This document shows positions 34,303 to 44,427 of a DNA stretch of 64,000 bases, one piece after another (the stretch's first letter is position 1; the number at the start of each line of letters is the position of its first letter). Under the pieces are notes generated by a model, which saw only the letters and a list, made by a program, of their open reading frames with translations, did not search any database and had not been told where the DNA came from. Both the position numbers and the translations under genes were made by a program. Source of the DNA: Candidatus Accumulibacter contiguus. Its GTDB lineage: Bacteria; Pseudomonadota; Gammaproteobacteria; Burkholderiales; Rhodocyclaceae. The stretch spans positions 1-64,000 of the forward strand of contig NZ_SPMX01000022.1 in the NCBI RefSeq assembly GCF_012940005.1, written 5' to 3'.

Positions 34303-37300
34303 ATGAAAATCAGGGACATCTTCACCAAGCCGATCGACCGCCCTATCAATGGTGTGATCAAGGCTGACCAGCGCGACGCCGAGAGCATCTGGCAGGAACT
34401 CGACGAGTACGTCGTCACCAAGCAATTGACGGCGTATTTCCGCCGCTTCTTCGACGCCTTCCTCGCTGCCGCCGACAACCCGAAAGACCCCGTTCTCTCG
34501 GCGCGGATGGCCGTCTGGGTCTCGGGGTCCTTCGGCTCCGGCAAGTCGCACTTCATCAAGATCCTCTCCTACCTGCTGGAAAACATCGAGGCGGTCAACC
34601 CGAAGGACGGTAGCACCAAGCGAGCGGCGCAGTTCTTCGACGAGCACAAGATCAAGGACGCGATGCTGCTCGCCGATGTCCAGCGTGCGGTGCGGGGCAG
34701 CTCCGACGTGATCCTGTTCAATATTGATGCCAAGGCCGACAGCAAGGATGAGCGCGATGTCATCCTGCAGGTCTTTCTGCGCGTCTTCAACGAAAAGCTC
34801 GGCTACAGCGGCGACGCGCCGCACGTCGCCGAAATGGAGCGCCACCTCGTCAGCAAGGACGCCTACGATAGCTTCAAAGCTGCCTTCGCCGACAGGAACG
34901 GCTCCACCTGGAATGCCGAACGCGACGCCGTCGATTTCCTGCGTGACGACGTGGTGTATGCCCTGGCCAGGGCGCTCAAGCAAAGCGAGGACTCCGCCGC
35001 GGCCTGGTTCGACCACGCACGCGACACCTACCGGATCAACATCGAAGGGCTCGCCAGGCTGATCCGTGACTACCTCGCCAGCAAGCCGGCCGGGCACCGG
35101 ATCGTCTTTCTGGTCGATGAAGTCGGCCAGTTCATCGGCAACAACACGCAGTTGATGCTCACCTTGCAGACCATCGCCGAGCAGCTGGGGACGCTGTGCC
35201 AGGGGCGCGCGTGGGTGATCGTCACCAGTCAGGAAGACATCGACGCCGCCATCGGCGAAGCCAACAAGGCCAGGTCGCAAGACTTCTCCAAGATTCAGGG
35301 GCGCTTCCACACCCGTCTGTCGCTGGCGAGTTCCAACACCGACGAGGTGATCGGCGAACGTCTCCTCGCCAAGACCGAAGCTGCCCACGTCGCCCTGCGC
35401 GACCGCTTCGAACAGAAGGGCGACATCATCAACAACCAGCTCGCCTTCGTCGGCAATTCGGTCACCATGAAGAGCTACAAGGACTCTGCGGAATTCGTCG
35501 CCTGCTACCCGTTCGCCCCGTACCAGTTCGCGCTGCTGCAGAAGATCTTTGAATCGATCCGCAAGGTCGGCGCCACCGGCAAGCACCTCTCGAAAGGCGA
35601 ACGTTCGCTGCTCGACGCCTTCCAGTCTGCCGCCATTCTCAATGCGGAGCGGGGAATCGACGCGCTGGTCCCGCTCTACGACTTCTACCCCTCGATCGAG
35701 AGCTTCATCGACACCACGGCCAAGCGCTCGATCGACGAAGCGCCGGGCAACGCTGCGCTCGAGTCCTACGACGTTCATCTGCTCAAGGCAATGTTCCTGA
35801 TCCGTTACATCCCGGACATCGTCAAACCGAATATCGACAACCTCGCCACCCTTTGCGTCAATGAAATCGACGCCGACAAGCTGGCCCTCAAGCGCCGCAT
35901 CCAGGAAAGCCTCGCCCGACTCGAAAGGCAGCGACTCGTCAGCCGCAATGGCGACCTCTGGTTCTTCCTGACCAACGAAGAGCGCGATGTCGCCCGCGAA
36001 ATCGGCCACGTCGCCGTCTCTGCCAACGAAAAATGGCGGCTGCTCAGCGAGCTGATCTACGACGACATCCTCGGCGGGCAGACCAAGGTGCGGCACAAGG
36101 ACACCAAGGCCGACTACGAATTCAACCGCCTCCTCGACGGCGCCCCGTGGAAAAACGCCAGCCATCCGCTCAGCCTTGAAATCGCCACCCCGCTCGGCGA
36201 CGACTACGAACTGCTCAGCGAAGCCAAATGCATTCTGCGCAGCTCGGAATCGGGTGGCCGGGCGCTGATCCGGACCGCCGAAGGCGAACGGCTCGACATC
36301 GAGCTGACCCTCTACCTGCAAATCGAAAAGTACATCGACAGTCCCAAGGCCGGTATCGCTGCCGCATCGCTCAAACGCATCCTGTCGGACCGCAAGGACG
36401 AAAACCGCGAGCGTCGTGGCCGCATCCTGGCGCAACTGGGCGAACTCATGGTCACCGGCGACTGCTATGCGCTCGGCCAGAAACCGCAGATCAAGGCCGC
36501 CAGCCCAACCACGCTGCTCGACGAACTGGTCAATTATCTGATTTCCAACACCTACACCAAGCTCCCGTATCTCAAGGTACGGCAGGCTGACCCCATCGCC
36601 GAAATCAAGGCCGTGCTGGCCGTGGACACGATCGGCCAGCAGGGGCTCAGCCTGAATGGCGAACAAGGCAACCCCCTCGCGATCAAGGAACTGCGCGACT
36701 ACCTGCACCTCAAGGCCAGCAGCGAGCGCGTCCTGCTCTCCGATGTCGTCGATCGCTTCACCGGCATCCCCTGGGGATGGAAGCCGGAGTGGGAGGTGGT
36801 GCTGCTGGTCGCCCGACTGTTCATGGCTGGCGAGATCAAGCTGATGCGCGAAGGCGACGATCTCGACCCGAAGAGCGCCGTCGACCCGCTGACCAAATCG
36901 GTTCGCTTCAAGCAGGTTTCAATCCTCAAGAAGAAGGTTCCGGATGCTGCCGCGCTCAAGCGGGCGCGCGATCTCTACAAGGAAATCTTCGCCAGGATTG
37001 CCCGCGATGATGCGGACGGGCTGGTTGCGGATTACCGCGCTGCCCTTGGCGACTGGCAGGCCGAGCTCAAGGGCTACGTCCAGACCGCCGCGATCAGGCA
37101 CCATCCCGGCAAGGACGCGATCGACACGGCCGTCACCCGCATCGGCAAGCAGCTCGCGATCCGCGACGCCTTCGAGTTCATCGAGGCGATGCTGAGCGCG
37201 AAAAGCGACTGGCTGGACGCCAGCGACGACATCCATGACGTCGTCAGCTTCTACAAGACCCAGCTTCCGACCTGGCGCAAGCTGCTCGAAGCGCTGAGCA

Positions 37301-37917
37301 GCTTTGCCGACAACCGCGAAGTCTTGCAGAAGCTTCCGCCGATTGCCGCCTCACTCGCCGAACTGGAATCGATCCGCGACAACCCGGCACCTTACGGTCA
37401 GATCCCGCGTATCGAAGCGCTGATCAGGACGGTTGAGGCGGCCAATGAAGCGGCAGCGCAGGAGAAGCGCGAACGCGCCCTCCACTCGATCGACACCAGG
37501 ATCGCCGAGGTCGTGAAATCGCTCGATCAGCTTCAGGCGAGTGCGGATCTGCGCAACAGGGCACTGCTGCCCCTGCAGGAGCTGAAGACCCAAGTCGCCG
37601 GGCTGACCAGCATTCCCAGGATTCTGTACCTGCAGGGGCAAGCCGGCGATCTGCTCGACGAGGCGATGGTCGTGATCGAGAAGGCCAGCCAGAAGCACGC
37701 AACGGTGTTGAAGGATTCCGGAAGCATGACGACGCAAAAGGTCATGACCACCGGCGCCAGCACCGCAGCACCCAGACCTGCGAAGGTGATTCGGGCCGCA
37801 GACCTTTCACCGACGATCTATCTGGAAACCGCAGCCGAGGTCGAAAGCTACGTGGGCAAACTCAGGGCCGAGCTGCTCGCCGCCATCAAGGCCGGCCAGC
37901 GCGCCCGCATCCAGTAA
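34303..37917 (+). CDS. brxC: BREX ATPase BrxC (PglY-like)
   Basis: The product is 1204 aa from ATG 34303, where KIRDIFTKPIDRPINGVIKA begins as in other BrxC proteins; a start at 34270 is in frame but adds unrelated residues. Walker A is GSFGSGKSH at about residues 75-83 and FLVDEVGQFIG is the likely Walker B near residue 260. The C-terminal third contains a coiled-coil stretch (about 1040-1130). BrxC is an AAA+/STAND-like ATPase that is essential for both methylation and phage blocking. The frame is intact. Confidence 0.93.
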   Translation: MKIRDIFTKPIDRPINGVIKADQRDAESIWQELDEYVVTKQLTAYFRRFFDAFLAAADNPKDPVLSARMAVWVSGSFGSGKSHFIKILSYLLENIEAVNPKDGSTKRAAQFFDEHKIKDAMLLADVQRAVRGSSDVILFNIDAKADSKDERDVILQVFLRVFNEKLGYSGDAPHVAEMERHLVSKDAYDSFKAAFADRNGSTWNAERDAVDFLRDDVVYALARALKQSEDSAAAWFDHARDTYRINIEGLARLIRDYLASKPAGHRIVFLVDEVGQFIGNNTQLMLTLQTIAEQLGTLCQGRAWVIVTSQEDIDAAIGEANKARSQDFSKIQGRFHTRLSLASSNTDEVIGERLLAKTEAAHVALRDRFEQKGDIINNQLAFVGNSVTMKSYKDSAEFVACYPFAPYQFALLQKIFESIRKVGATGKHLSKGERSLLDAFQSAAILNAERGIDALVPLYDFYPSIESFIDTTAKRSIDEAPGNAALESYDVHLLKAMFLIRYIPDIVKPNIDNLATLCVNEIDADKLALKRRIQESLARLERQRLVSRNGDLWFFLTNEERDVAREIGHVAVSANEKWRLLSELIYDDILGGQTKVRHKDTKADYEFNRLLDGAPWKNASHPLSLEIATPLGDDYELLSEAKCILRSSESGGRALIRTAEGERLDIELTLYLQIEKYIDSPKAGIAAASLKRILSDRKDENRERRGRILAQLGELMVTGDCYALGQKPQIKAASPTTLLDELVNYLISNTYTKLPYLKVRQADPIAEIKAVLAVDTIGQQGLSLNGEQGNPLAIKELRDYLHLKASSERVLLSDVVDRFTGIPWGWKPEWEVVLLVARLFMAGEIKLMREGDDLDPKSAVDPLTKSVRFKQVSILKKKVPDAAALKRARDLYKEIFARIARDDADGLVADYRAALGDWQAELKGYVQTAAIRHHPGKDAIDTAVTRIGKQLAIRDAFEFIEAMLSAKSDWLDASDDIHDVVSFYKTQLPTWRKLLEALSSFADNREVLQKLPPIAASLAELESIRDNPAPYGQIPRIEALIRTVEAANEAAAQEKRERALHSIDTRIAEVVKSLDQLQASADLRNRALLPLQELKTQVAGLTSIPRILYLQGQAGDLLDEAMVVIEKASQKHATVLKDSGSMTTQKVMTTGASTAAPRPAKVIRAADLSPTIYLETAAEVESYVGKLRAELLAAIKAGQRARIQ

Positions 37918-37926
37918 GAACAAACC

Positions 37927-40900
37927 ATGAACAAAGCCAGACTCAAGACCTACGCACCGCAGGCGCGGCGGGACTTCGTCGCCGCTGTCGAGGCGCGCGC
38001 CCATCTCCTCGGGCTGTCCGGGAAGGGCGGCACGCTCGACATCGCGCCCGGCGAGCGGAAGGGCGACATCGCCGTCATCGCCGGTCAGGCATGGCCGGCG
38101 AAGGTGCACGAACAGCGCGAACGCCTGATCAGGCGGATGCAGAAGGACGGCTTTGCGCAGACCGTCGAGGCGGTCGCCTACACCTGGTTCAACCGCTTCG
38201 CCGCGCTGCGCTACATGGAGATCCACGACTATCTCGGCCACGGCCACCGCGTGCTGTCGAGCCGTGAAGGCGGCTTGCCGGAAATCATCGCCCACGCCAC
38301 CGAGCTGGCAGCAGGGTCGTCGGGCCTTCCCGGCTTGAATGCCGCCACTGTGGCGGAGATGAAACTGGCCGGCAACCAGGACGGCGAACTGTACCGCCTG
38401 CTGCTGGTCACCCAGTGCAACGCCTTGTCGAAAGCCATGCCCTTCCTGTTCGAGCGCATCGACGACGAATCCGAACTGCTGCTCCCCGGCAACCTGGAGC
38501 GCACCGACTCCGTCGTCGCCAAGCTGGTGGAAGCGATCCCCGACGAAGACTGGAACGAAGTCGAGGTGATCGGCTGGCTGTACCAGTTCTACATCAGCGA
38601 GAAGAAGGACGCGGTGATCGGCAAGGTGGTGAAGAGCGAGGACATCCCCGCCGCCACGCAGCTTTTCACGCCGAACTGGATCGTCCAGTACCTGGTGCAG
38701 AACAGCGTCGGCCGCCTGTGGCTGATGGCCAATCCCGCTTCAGGTCTCAAGAGCCAGTGGCCGTATTACATCGAGCCGGCCCAGCAAACGTCGGAAGTGC
38801 AGACGCAACTGGACGCTCTGATCAGGACGCGCATGGACGAAGATGGCGGCAGCCTGAACCCCGAAACCATCACCGTGCTCGATCCCGCCTGCGGTTCGGG
38901 CCACATCCTGGTCGAAGCCTACGCGGTGCTGAAAGGCATCTATCTGGAGCGCGGCTACCCGGCCCGCTCGATTCCGCGCCTGATCCTGGAGAAAAACCTC
39001 TACGGCCTCGACATCGACGACCGCGCGGCGCAACTGGCCGGCTTTGCGCTGCTGATGAAGGCACGGGCGGACGACCGGCGCCTGCTGGATGGCCCGATCA
39101 AGCTGAACGTGCTGTCCTTGCAGGAAAGCACCGGCATGGACCTCGACGAGTTCGCTGACCACATGAAGCCGCACGGCATCGACCGGACGGTGCTGGGTTC
39201 GCTTCTGGGCACCTTCGCCCATGCCAAGACCTTCGGTTCGCTGATTCAGATACCCAAGGTGCTGGAGGATGGTCTGGCCGGACTGGAAGATGGGATTGCC
39301 CAGGCCATCGAGAATGGGGATGTGTTTGCCAGGGCGGCGGCGCAGGATCTGGTGCCGCTGGTGCAGCAAGCGAAGATTCTGGCGATGAAATTCGATGCGG
39401 TGGTGGCGAATCCACCGTATATGGGCACAAAGGGGATGAATGCGCCATTGAAGTTCTTCGCAGAACTGCATCATCCAACAGCGAAAACCGATCTTTACGC
39501 CATGTTTATAGAGAGGGGAGGCGCATTATTGAAGGCGACTGGCTTCAACAGCATGGTTACGATGCAAGGTTGGATGTTTTCGTCCTCGTTCGATGAGTTT
39601 CGCGAAAGCATTCTTGCCACAAAAACCATAGTGACCGAGGCGCAGTTTGGACCGCGAGCGTTTGGAGAGATCTCTGGTGAGGTAGTACAGACAGCGGCCT
39701 TTTCCATATCTGCGAACCATTATGGCGCATACCGACCAACATTCTTCCGTCTTGTCGATGGCACTGAGGAAGACAAGAGGAAAGGACTGCTGTTGAGGCA
39801 GGGTCAATTTGATCGGTTTTCACAGCGCGATCTCACGCGCATCCCTGGTTCTCCTGTTGCCTACTGGACGAGTCGTCTATTGCTTAGCACGTTCAATGGA
39901 AAATCGATTGGTTCGATTGCTCGATTTTGCTCTGGAATGTCCACTGGAGACAACCCAAGGTTCCAACGTTTATGGCATGAAGTTTCTCTTTCCAAGATTA
40001 GTTTTGACTGCAAGGGAAACGATAAAACGGCACTGAAGCGCTGGTATCCCTGCAACAGTGGCGGGAACTTTAGGAAGTGGTATGGCAATAACGAGATTGT
40101 CGTTGACTGGCAAAACAATGGTGCCAGGATTAAGAGCCACAAAGGTTCTGCGATTCGAAATTCAGAAACGTATTTCAAGAAAGGTCTTACTTACTCAAAA
40201 ATAAGTTCCGGGCGCTTCGCCGCACGCTACAAGGAAGAAGGGTTTGTCTATGACGATACTGGCCGAGCGGTCGTATGCGAGGATCAGTCAGACATTTTTT
40301 CCATTGTTGGGAGTCTTATGCTCCAACATTGCACACGAATACCTCAAAGTTCTGGCTCCCTTGATGAGCTTCACCAGTACGGAACTAGCCCGAATTCCCT
40401 TAGTCTCCTTCGATAAAGACGCAATTGCTGCCACAGTCAAGAAATTGGTGGCAATAGCGAAAGCGGACTGGGATGAACATGAAACCTCATGGGAGTTTGG
40501 CGGGCACCCACTGCTTTTCAGTGCGGAGGAAACTCGTGCGCTAGAGCAGCGTTGGACTAAATACGATTACCGCACGACTTCGCGATTGCAGGAAATGAAG
40601 AGCCTAGAGGAGGAAAACAATCTCCTATTGAGTGAGACCTATCGCCTTTCCGATGAAATCGACCCTGCGGTTCCCGAAGACCAAATCACTCTCTCTCGCG
40701 CCGACCGGAAAACAGACTCCCAGCGCCTGATCTCCTACGCCATCGGCTGCATGATGGGCCGCTACAGTCTCGACGAACCCGGCCTGATCTACGCCCACGC
40801 GGGCAACGTCGGCTTCGATGCCACCCGTTACAAAACCTTCCCCGCCGACGCCGACGGTATCCTCCCGGTCACCGACGAACTCTGGTTCGAGGACGATGCC

Positions 40901-41461
40901 GCCAAGCGTTTCCGCGAATTCCTGCTCGCCGTTTGGTCAGCGTCGACTTTTGACGAAAACATGGCCTGGCTCGCCGAAAGCCTGGGCATCAAAGGCAATG
41001 AGACGCCGGACGAGACCATCCGCCGTTACCTAGCCTCCAGCTTCTTCAAGGATCACCTGCAAACCTACAAGAAGCGCCCGATCTACTGGCTGTTCAGCTC
41101 TGGCCGCCAGGGCGCCTTCCAGGCCCTGGTCTATCTGCATCGCTACCACGAGGGCACACTGGCCCGCCTGCGCGCCGAGTACGTCGTCCCGCTCACCGGC
41201 AAGATGCAGTCGCGCATCGAGATGCTGGAAAAGGACAGGGACGCTGCCACCTCCACCGCCGCCCGCAACAGGATCGCCAGGCAGATCGAAGCGCTGAAGA
41301 AGAAACACGTCGAACTGCTGGCCTACGACGAAAAGCTCCGTCACTACGCCGACATGCGCATCAGCATCGATCTGGACGACGGCGTGAAGGTGAACTACGG
41401 CAAGTTCGGGGATCTGCTGGATAGCGTGAAAATCGTCACTGGAGGTGCCTCAGATGATTAG
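37927..41461 (+). CDS. pglX: BREX adenine methyltransferase PglX, broken by one frameshift
   Basis: The gene encodes about 1177 aa if the single frameshift is repaired. Motif I is LDPACGSGHILVEAY near residue 317 and motif IV is ANPPYMGTKGM near residue 493, both typical of N6-adenine methyltransferases. After 40294 the frame changes: reading one T fewer in the T6 run 40295-40300 gives SDIFPLLGVLCSNIAHEYLKVL and restores homology to the end (VNYGKFGDLL). As written, translation stops at 40416 and a second frame covers 40244-41461. PglX marks host DNA and is needed for BREX immunity. The target-recognition part (about 39470-40690) is visibly less GC-rich than its flanks, suggesting exchange. 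Confidence 0.88.
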
Positions 41462-42658
41462 GTCTGTTCGTGTTATCAATTTCAAGTCGCTTGCTGCAGT
41501 GGAAATCCCACTCGGACATTTCAACTGTCTGGTGGGCATGAACGGTGCGGGCAAGAGCACGGTGTTGCAAGCCTTGGACTTTTTGTCACAGTTGATGCGT
41601 GGCGATGTGCAGGGCTGGCTTGACCAGCGAGGCTGGTCTGCGGCTGACCTCAATTGCAAGTTGCGCAAGGAACGCAACATCACGTTCAACGTGATGTTTT
41701 CAACCGCTGGGGGGGGGGCTGACTTGGATCGGCGTGTTGAACCGTTCTGATCTGCGTTGCTCACACGAGAGGGCATTCCTGAATGACGGAAATGGCACCA
41801 CCACCGTGCTGCGCTTGAGTGCTCAGACATTTGCATTGGGTGGCAAGGAGAGCCAAAACATCGCGTTTGAATACCAGGGATCCATCCTGTCGGCGTTGAA
41901 AGATTCGGAATTGCCAGCGCCTTTGCTGGCGTTCCGTGATGCGCTGCGTCGCGTCCGTTCGCTGGAGCTGTTGTCGCCTGAGAAATTACGCAAGAGCGCC
42001 CGAGTTAGCGAACACGACATTGGTGCAGGTGGCGAAAAGCTGTCGGCCTATCTGGACAACATCAAGGGTGAACAAAAAAATCAAGCTGGTGGAACTGCTG
42101 AAAAAGTTTTACCCAGCCTTGGTCGACTTCAAGATTACGTCGCAACGATCTGGCTGGAAGAAGTTGTCGGTGTTTGAGCAATTTGGCAGCCAAAAGCTGG
42201 AAACCGAAGCGCTCCACCTGAACGATGGTCTTCTGCGAATTCTGGCGGTACTGACACAAGCGGATGCAGATCATTCGCTGCTGCTGTTGGATGAGCTGGA
42301 AAACGGCATCAACCAGGAAATTGTGGAAACGCTGGTGGATACCTTGCTGCAAAGTCCGCAGCAATTGCTGGTCACCACCCATAGCCCGTTGTTGTTGAAC
42401 TATTTGCCCGATGACGTGGCGCGCAAAGCAGTGCAGTTTCTTTACAAAACCCCGCAAGGGGAAACAAGGTGTCGCAGTTTCTTTTCTATTCCGCGCGTGG
42501 CTGACAAGCTGAATGCCATGGGGCCAGGCGATGCCTTTGTTGATACCGATTTGCGCTTGCTTGCGCAGGAGTGTATTGATTTGGATGAGCGCAATGAAGC
42601 AATCGCTCGTGCTGAACAGCAGGCCGAATCAGACGCGATCGACCGCGGTGACGCATGA
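41454..42658 (+). CDS. AAA15/OLD-like ABC ATPase, two frameshifts
   Basis: ATG 41454 has GGAGG eight bases upstream and overlaps the pglX stop. MIRSVRVINFKSLAAVEI and LVGMNGAGKST (Walker A) are typical of AAA15/OLD-type ATPases; the C-terminal part has LHLNDGLLRILAVL (signature-like), LLLLDELENGI (Walker B) and VTTHSPLLL (switch His). Two breaks occur: one base too many in the G10 run 41709-41718 and one too many in the A7 run 42074-42080. Removing one base at each yields one protein of about 400 aa. With the following gene it forms an ATPase-effector pair resembling two-gene defence modules such as PARIS, though identity with a named system is not shown. Confidence 0.7.
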
Positions 42659-43401
42659 AGTTGTTGATCAGTGGAGAAGGCGCGAGCGACTTGGGCGCAT
42701 GCAACAACGCGCAAGGCCAGTGCTCTGATGGAGATTTCAACCGTGGGCCGATGGCCGTTTGGCTGGCGCGGTTGTGGGCGGCCAAGTTGGACTACAACGT
42801 GCTGGATACGCCAGAGGCGGTGGTTTATGTGACTGAAAAGGTGCTGGCACAAAAGGCTAAAGAATCAAGCACGCGCATGCAGCGGCAGCGAGGCAAAAAG
42901 CAAGCCGCTGAAACGGGTTTGTATTTCAGCAATGCCCGGCAGCTGGGGCTGATGGCGCAACAGTGGGCTGAAGATCACGCTGACACGGTGATGGCTATTT
43001 TGTTCCGCGATGCAGACGGCACGCGCAGTGCTCCGGGTCAGTTGTGGCAATGCAAATGGGACAGCATGGTGAATGGTTTTGCTTCCGTTGCTTTTGAGTT
43101 TGGTGTGCCTATGTTGCCCAAGCCGAAGTCAGAAGCGTGGCTGTTATGCGCCGGGAAAACGGCAAGGCATTCACACGCGGCATTGGAAGCCATTTCAGGA
43201 AACGACGACTCGCCCAATTCTGCCAAAAAGCAGTGGAACGCCTTCATGGGAAGCCCTCAGACTGCTGCCCAAGAAGCAAATTGGTGTGCCGAAAATCCAG
43301 GAGATTGGGTAAACATGCTCACCATGCCCAGTTTCAAAGCATTTTTCGACCGCTTTCATGCGGTGGCCAGTGCCATCCTTCGGCCTGGGAGGGGCGAGTG
43401 A
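42655..43401 (+). CDS. TOPRIM/DUF4276-like partner of the AAA15 ATPase
   Basis: The product is 248 aa, overlapping the ATPase stop by ATGA. LLISGEGASDLG at the N-terminus, AILFRDADGTR in the middle and PKPKSEAWLLCAG form an E...DxD...E pattern like that of DUF4276 and related TOPRIM-fold nuclease domains, which are common partners of AAA15 ATPases. It would be the effector, probably a nuclease triggered when the ATPase senses phage. I am confident in the pairing and moderately in the fold. The frame is intact, with lower GC than flanking BREX genes. Confidence 0.5.
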   Translation: MKLLISGEGASDLGACNNAQGQCSDGDFNRGPMAVWLARLWAAKLDYNVLDTPEAVVYVTEKVLAQKAKESSTRMQRQRGKKQAAETGLYFSNARQLGLMAQQWAEDHADTVMAILFRDADGTRSAPGQLWQCKWDSMVNGFASVAFEFGVPMLPKPKSEAWLLCAGKTARHSHAALEAISGNDDSPNSAKKQWNAFMGSPQTAAQEANWCAENPGDWVNMLTMPSFKAFFDRFHAVASAILRPGRGE

Positions 43402-44108
43402 TGAGCAATCCGGGTATCACAAGCTCCCTAGCTCTTTCGTCTGCTGCGCTGGCCGACTACCAGGAGTGGCTCAAGGCCATCAAGCAGCGCATCCATGCGA
43501 CACGGATGAAAGGCGCGTTGGCCGCCAATGGGGAGCTGATCTCCCTCTACTACGAAATCGGGGCGCAAATTGTTGATCGGGAATCCCACGCCCAATGGGG
43601 AAGCGGGTTCATCGACGCCTTCAGTCACGACTTGAGACAAGCCTTCCCGGAGATCGGCGGCTTTTCATCCAAGAACCTGCGGTATTGCCGCGCTTTCTTT
43701 CGCTTCTACTGCAATCCTGCAATTTGGCAACAGGCTGTTGCCAAATTACGCGATACCCCTTGGGCAGGGGCTGAAAGCCAGCTTTCTGTGTTGCTGAAGG
43801 AAATTCCCTGGGGCCACAACATCCTGATTTTTACCCAGTGCAGCAGCGTAGCCGAAGCCGGTTTTTATATCGATCAAACCCTTGAGCAAGGCTGGAGCCG
43901 TGATGTGCTGGCACTGCAACTCAAGTCAAAACTGTATGCCCGTACCGGCAAGGCGGTGACCACCTTTTCCCGCGCCTTGCCATTGCCTCAGTCCGACGCC
44001 GATCGGCGCATCACGCTCGATCTCGATGATGGAGTGAAGGTGAACTACGGCAAGTTCGGCGATCTGCTGGCTGAAGATAAAGCGGTGACCGAGGGGTGCT
44101 GGCGATGA
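43401..44108 (+). CDS. truncated DUF1016 protein fused to a PglX-like C-terminal tail
   Basis: From ATG 43401 (overlapping the previous stop by one base; GGGAGGGG upstream) the 235-aa product begins with a DUF1016 N-terminal domain: LADYQEWLKAIKQRIHATR, AALAANGELISLYYEIG, KNLRYCRAFFRFY, PWGHNILIF and YIDQTLEQGWSRDVLALQL. At about residue 200, after LPLPQSDAD, it switches to TLDLDDGVKVNYGKFGDLL, which is the C-terminus of PglX. The DUF1016 nuclease core (PD-(D/E)XK) is therefore missing. It is a recombination product; the residual domain may or may not bind DNA. Confidence 0.65.
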   Translation: MSNPGITSSLALSSAALADYQEWLKAIKQRIHATRMKGALAANGELISLYYEIGAQIVDRESHAQWGSGFIDAFSHDLRQAFPEIGGFSSKNLRYCRAFFRFYCNPAIWQQAVAKLRDTPWAGAESQLSVLLKEIPWGHNILIFTQCSSVAEAGFYIDQTLEQGWSRDVLALQLKSKLYARTGKAVTTFSRALPLPQSDADRRITLDLDDGVKVNYGKFGDLLAEDKAVTEGCWR

Positions 44109-44228
44109 CTGAGCGACGCCTCGTTGTTGGCTATTGGGCAGTTCGAGCAAATCTCCGAGGCCGCGCCGGAGGCCTTCGCCACGTTTTTGCTGGCCCTGGA
44201 AGCACACCATGAACAATCCACCCTTTGA
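44109..44228 (+). other. orphan coding-like tail after the chimeric DUF1016 gene
   Basis: In the same frame as the preceding gene, directly after its TGA, 39 codons read LSDASLLAIGQFEQISEAAPEAF and on to TGA 44226. The amphipathic helix pattern looks like real protein, probably the C-terminus of a gene whose 5' part has been lost. It overlaps the start of the next small gene. I cannot name a family. Confidence 0.3.
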
Positions 44229-44427
44229 GCCGGTAACCGATCCAGAAGTCTTTCGCCGCGCGGTGCAGATGCTCGCCATCGGTAATGTCGCTGCGCATCG
44301 TGCCCAGGTGCTCAACCAGTCGCTGGGTATCCCGAACCATTATTCAATTGGCGGTCGCATCGTCACTGATCGGGATCACGATGATGGCGGGCGCGCCGTC
44401 GAGGTGAAAGGTCCCCGGAATGCGTGA
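44209..44427 (+). CDS. small protein (72 aa), unknown
   Basis: ATG 44209 gives MNNPPFEPVTDPEVFRRAVQ, then AAHRAQVLNQSLGIPNHYSIGGRIVTD. The segment LGIPNxYSIxGRI resembles short proteins, frequent near mobile or toxin-antitoxin genes, that contain a helix followed by a beta-hairpin ending. A weak GGAAG precedes the start. The stop at 44427 overlaps the next gene by eight bases. Function unknown; its place upstream of an intact DUF1016 nuclease suggests it is part of that module. Confidence 0.45.
   Translation: MNNPPFEPVTDPEVFRRAVQMLAIGNVAAHRAQVLNQSLGIPNHYSIGGRIVTDRDHDDGGRAVEVKGPRNA

Noticed and set aside
34225-36708. Long minus-strand open frame of over 800 codons opposite brxC
   Set aside because: Antisense shadow of a high-GC gene; no start signal, no recognisable domains, and brxC is clearly the real gene.
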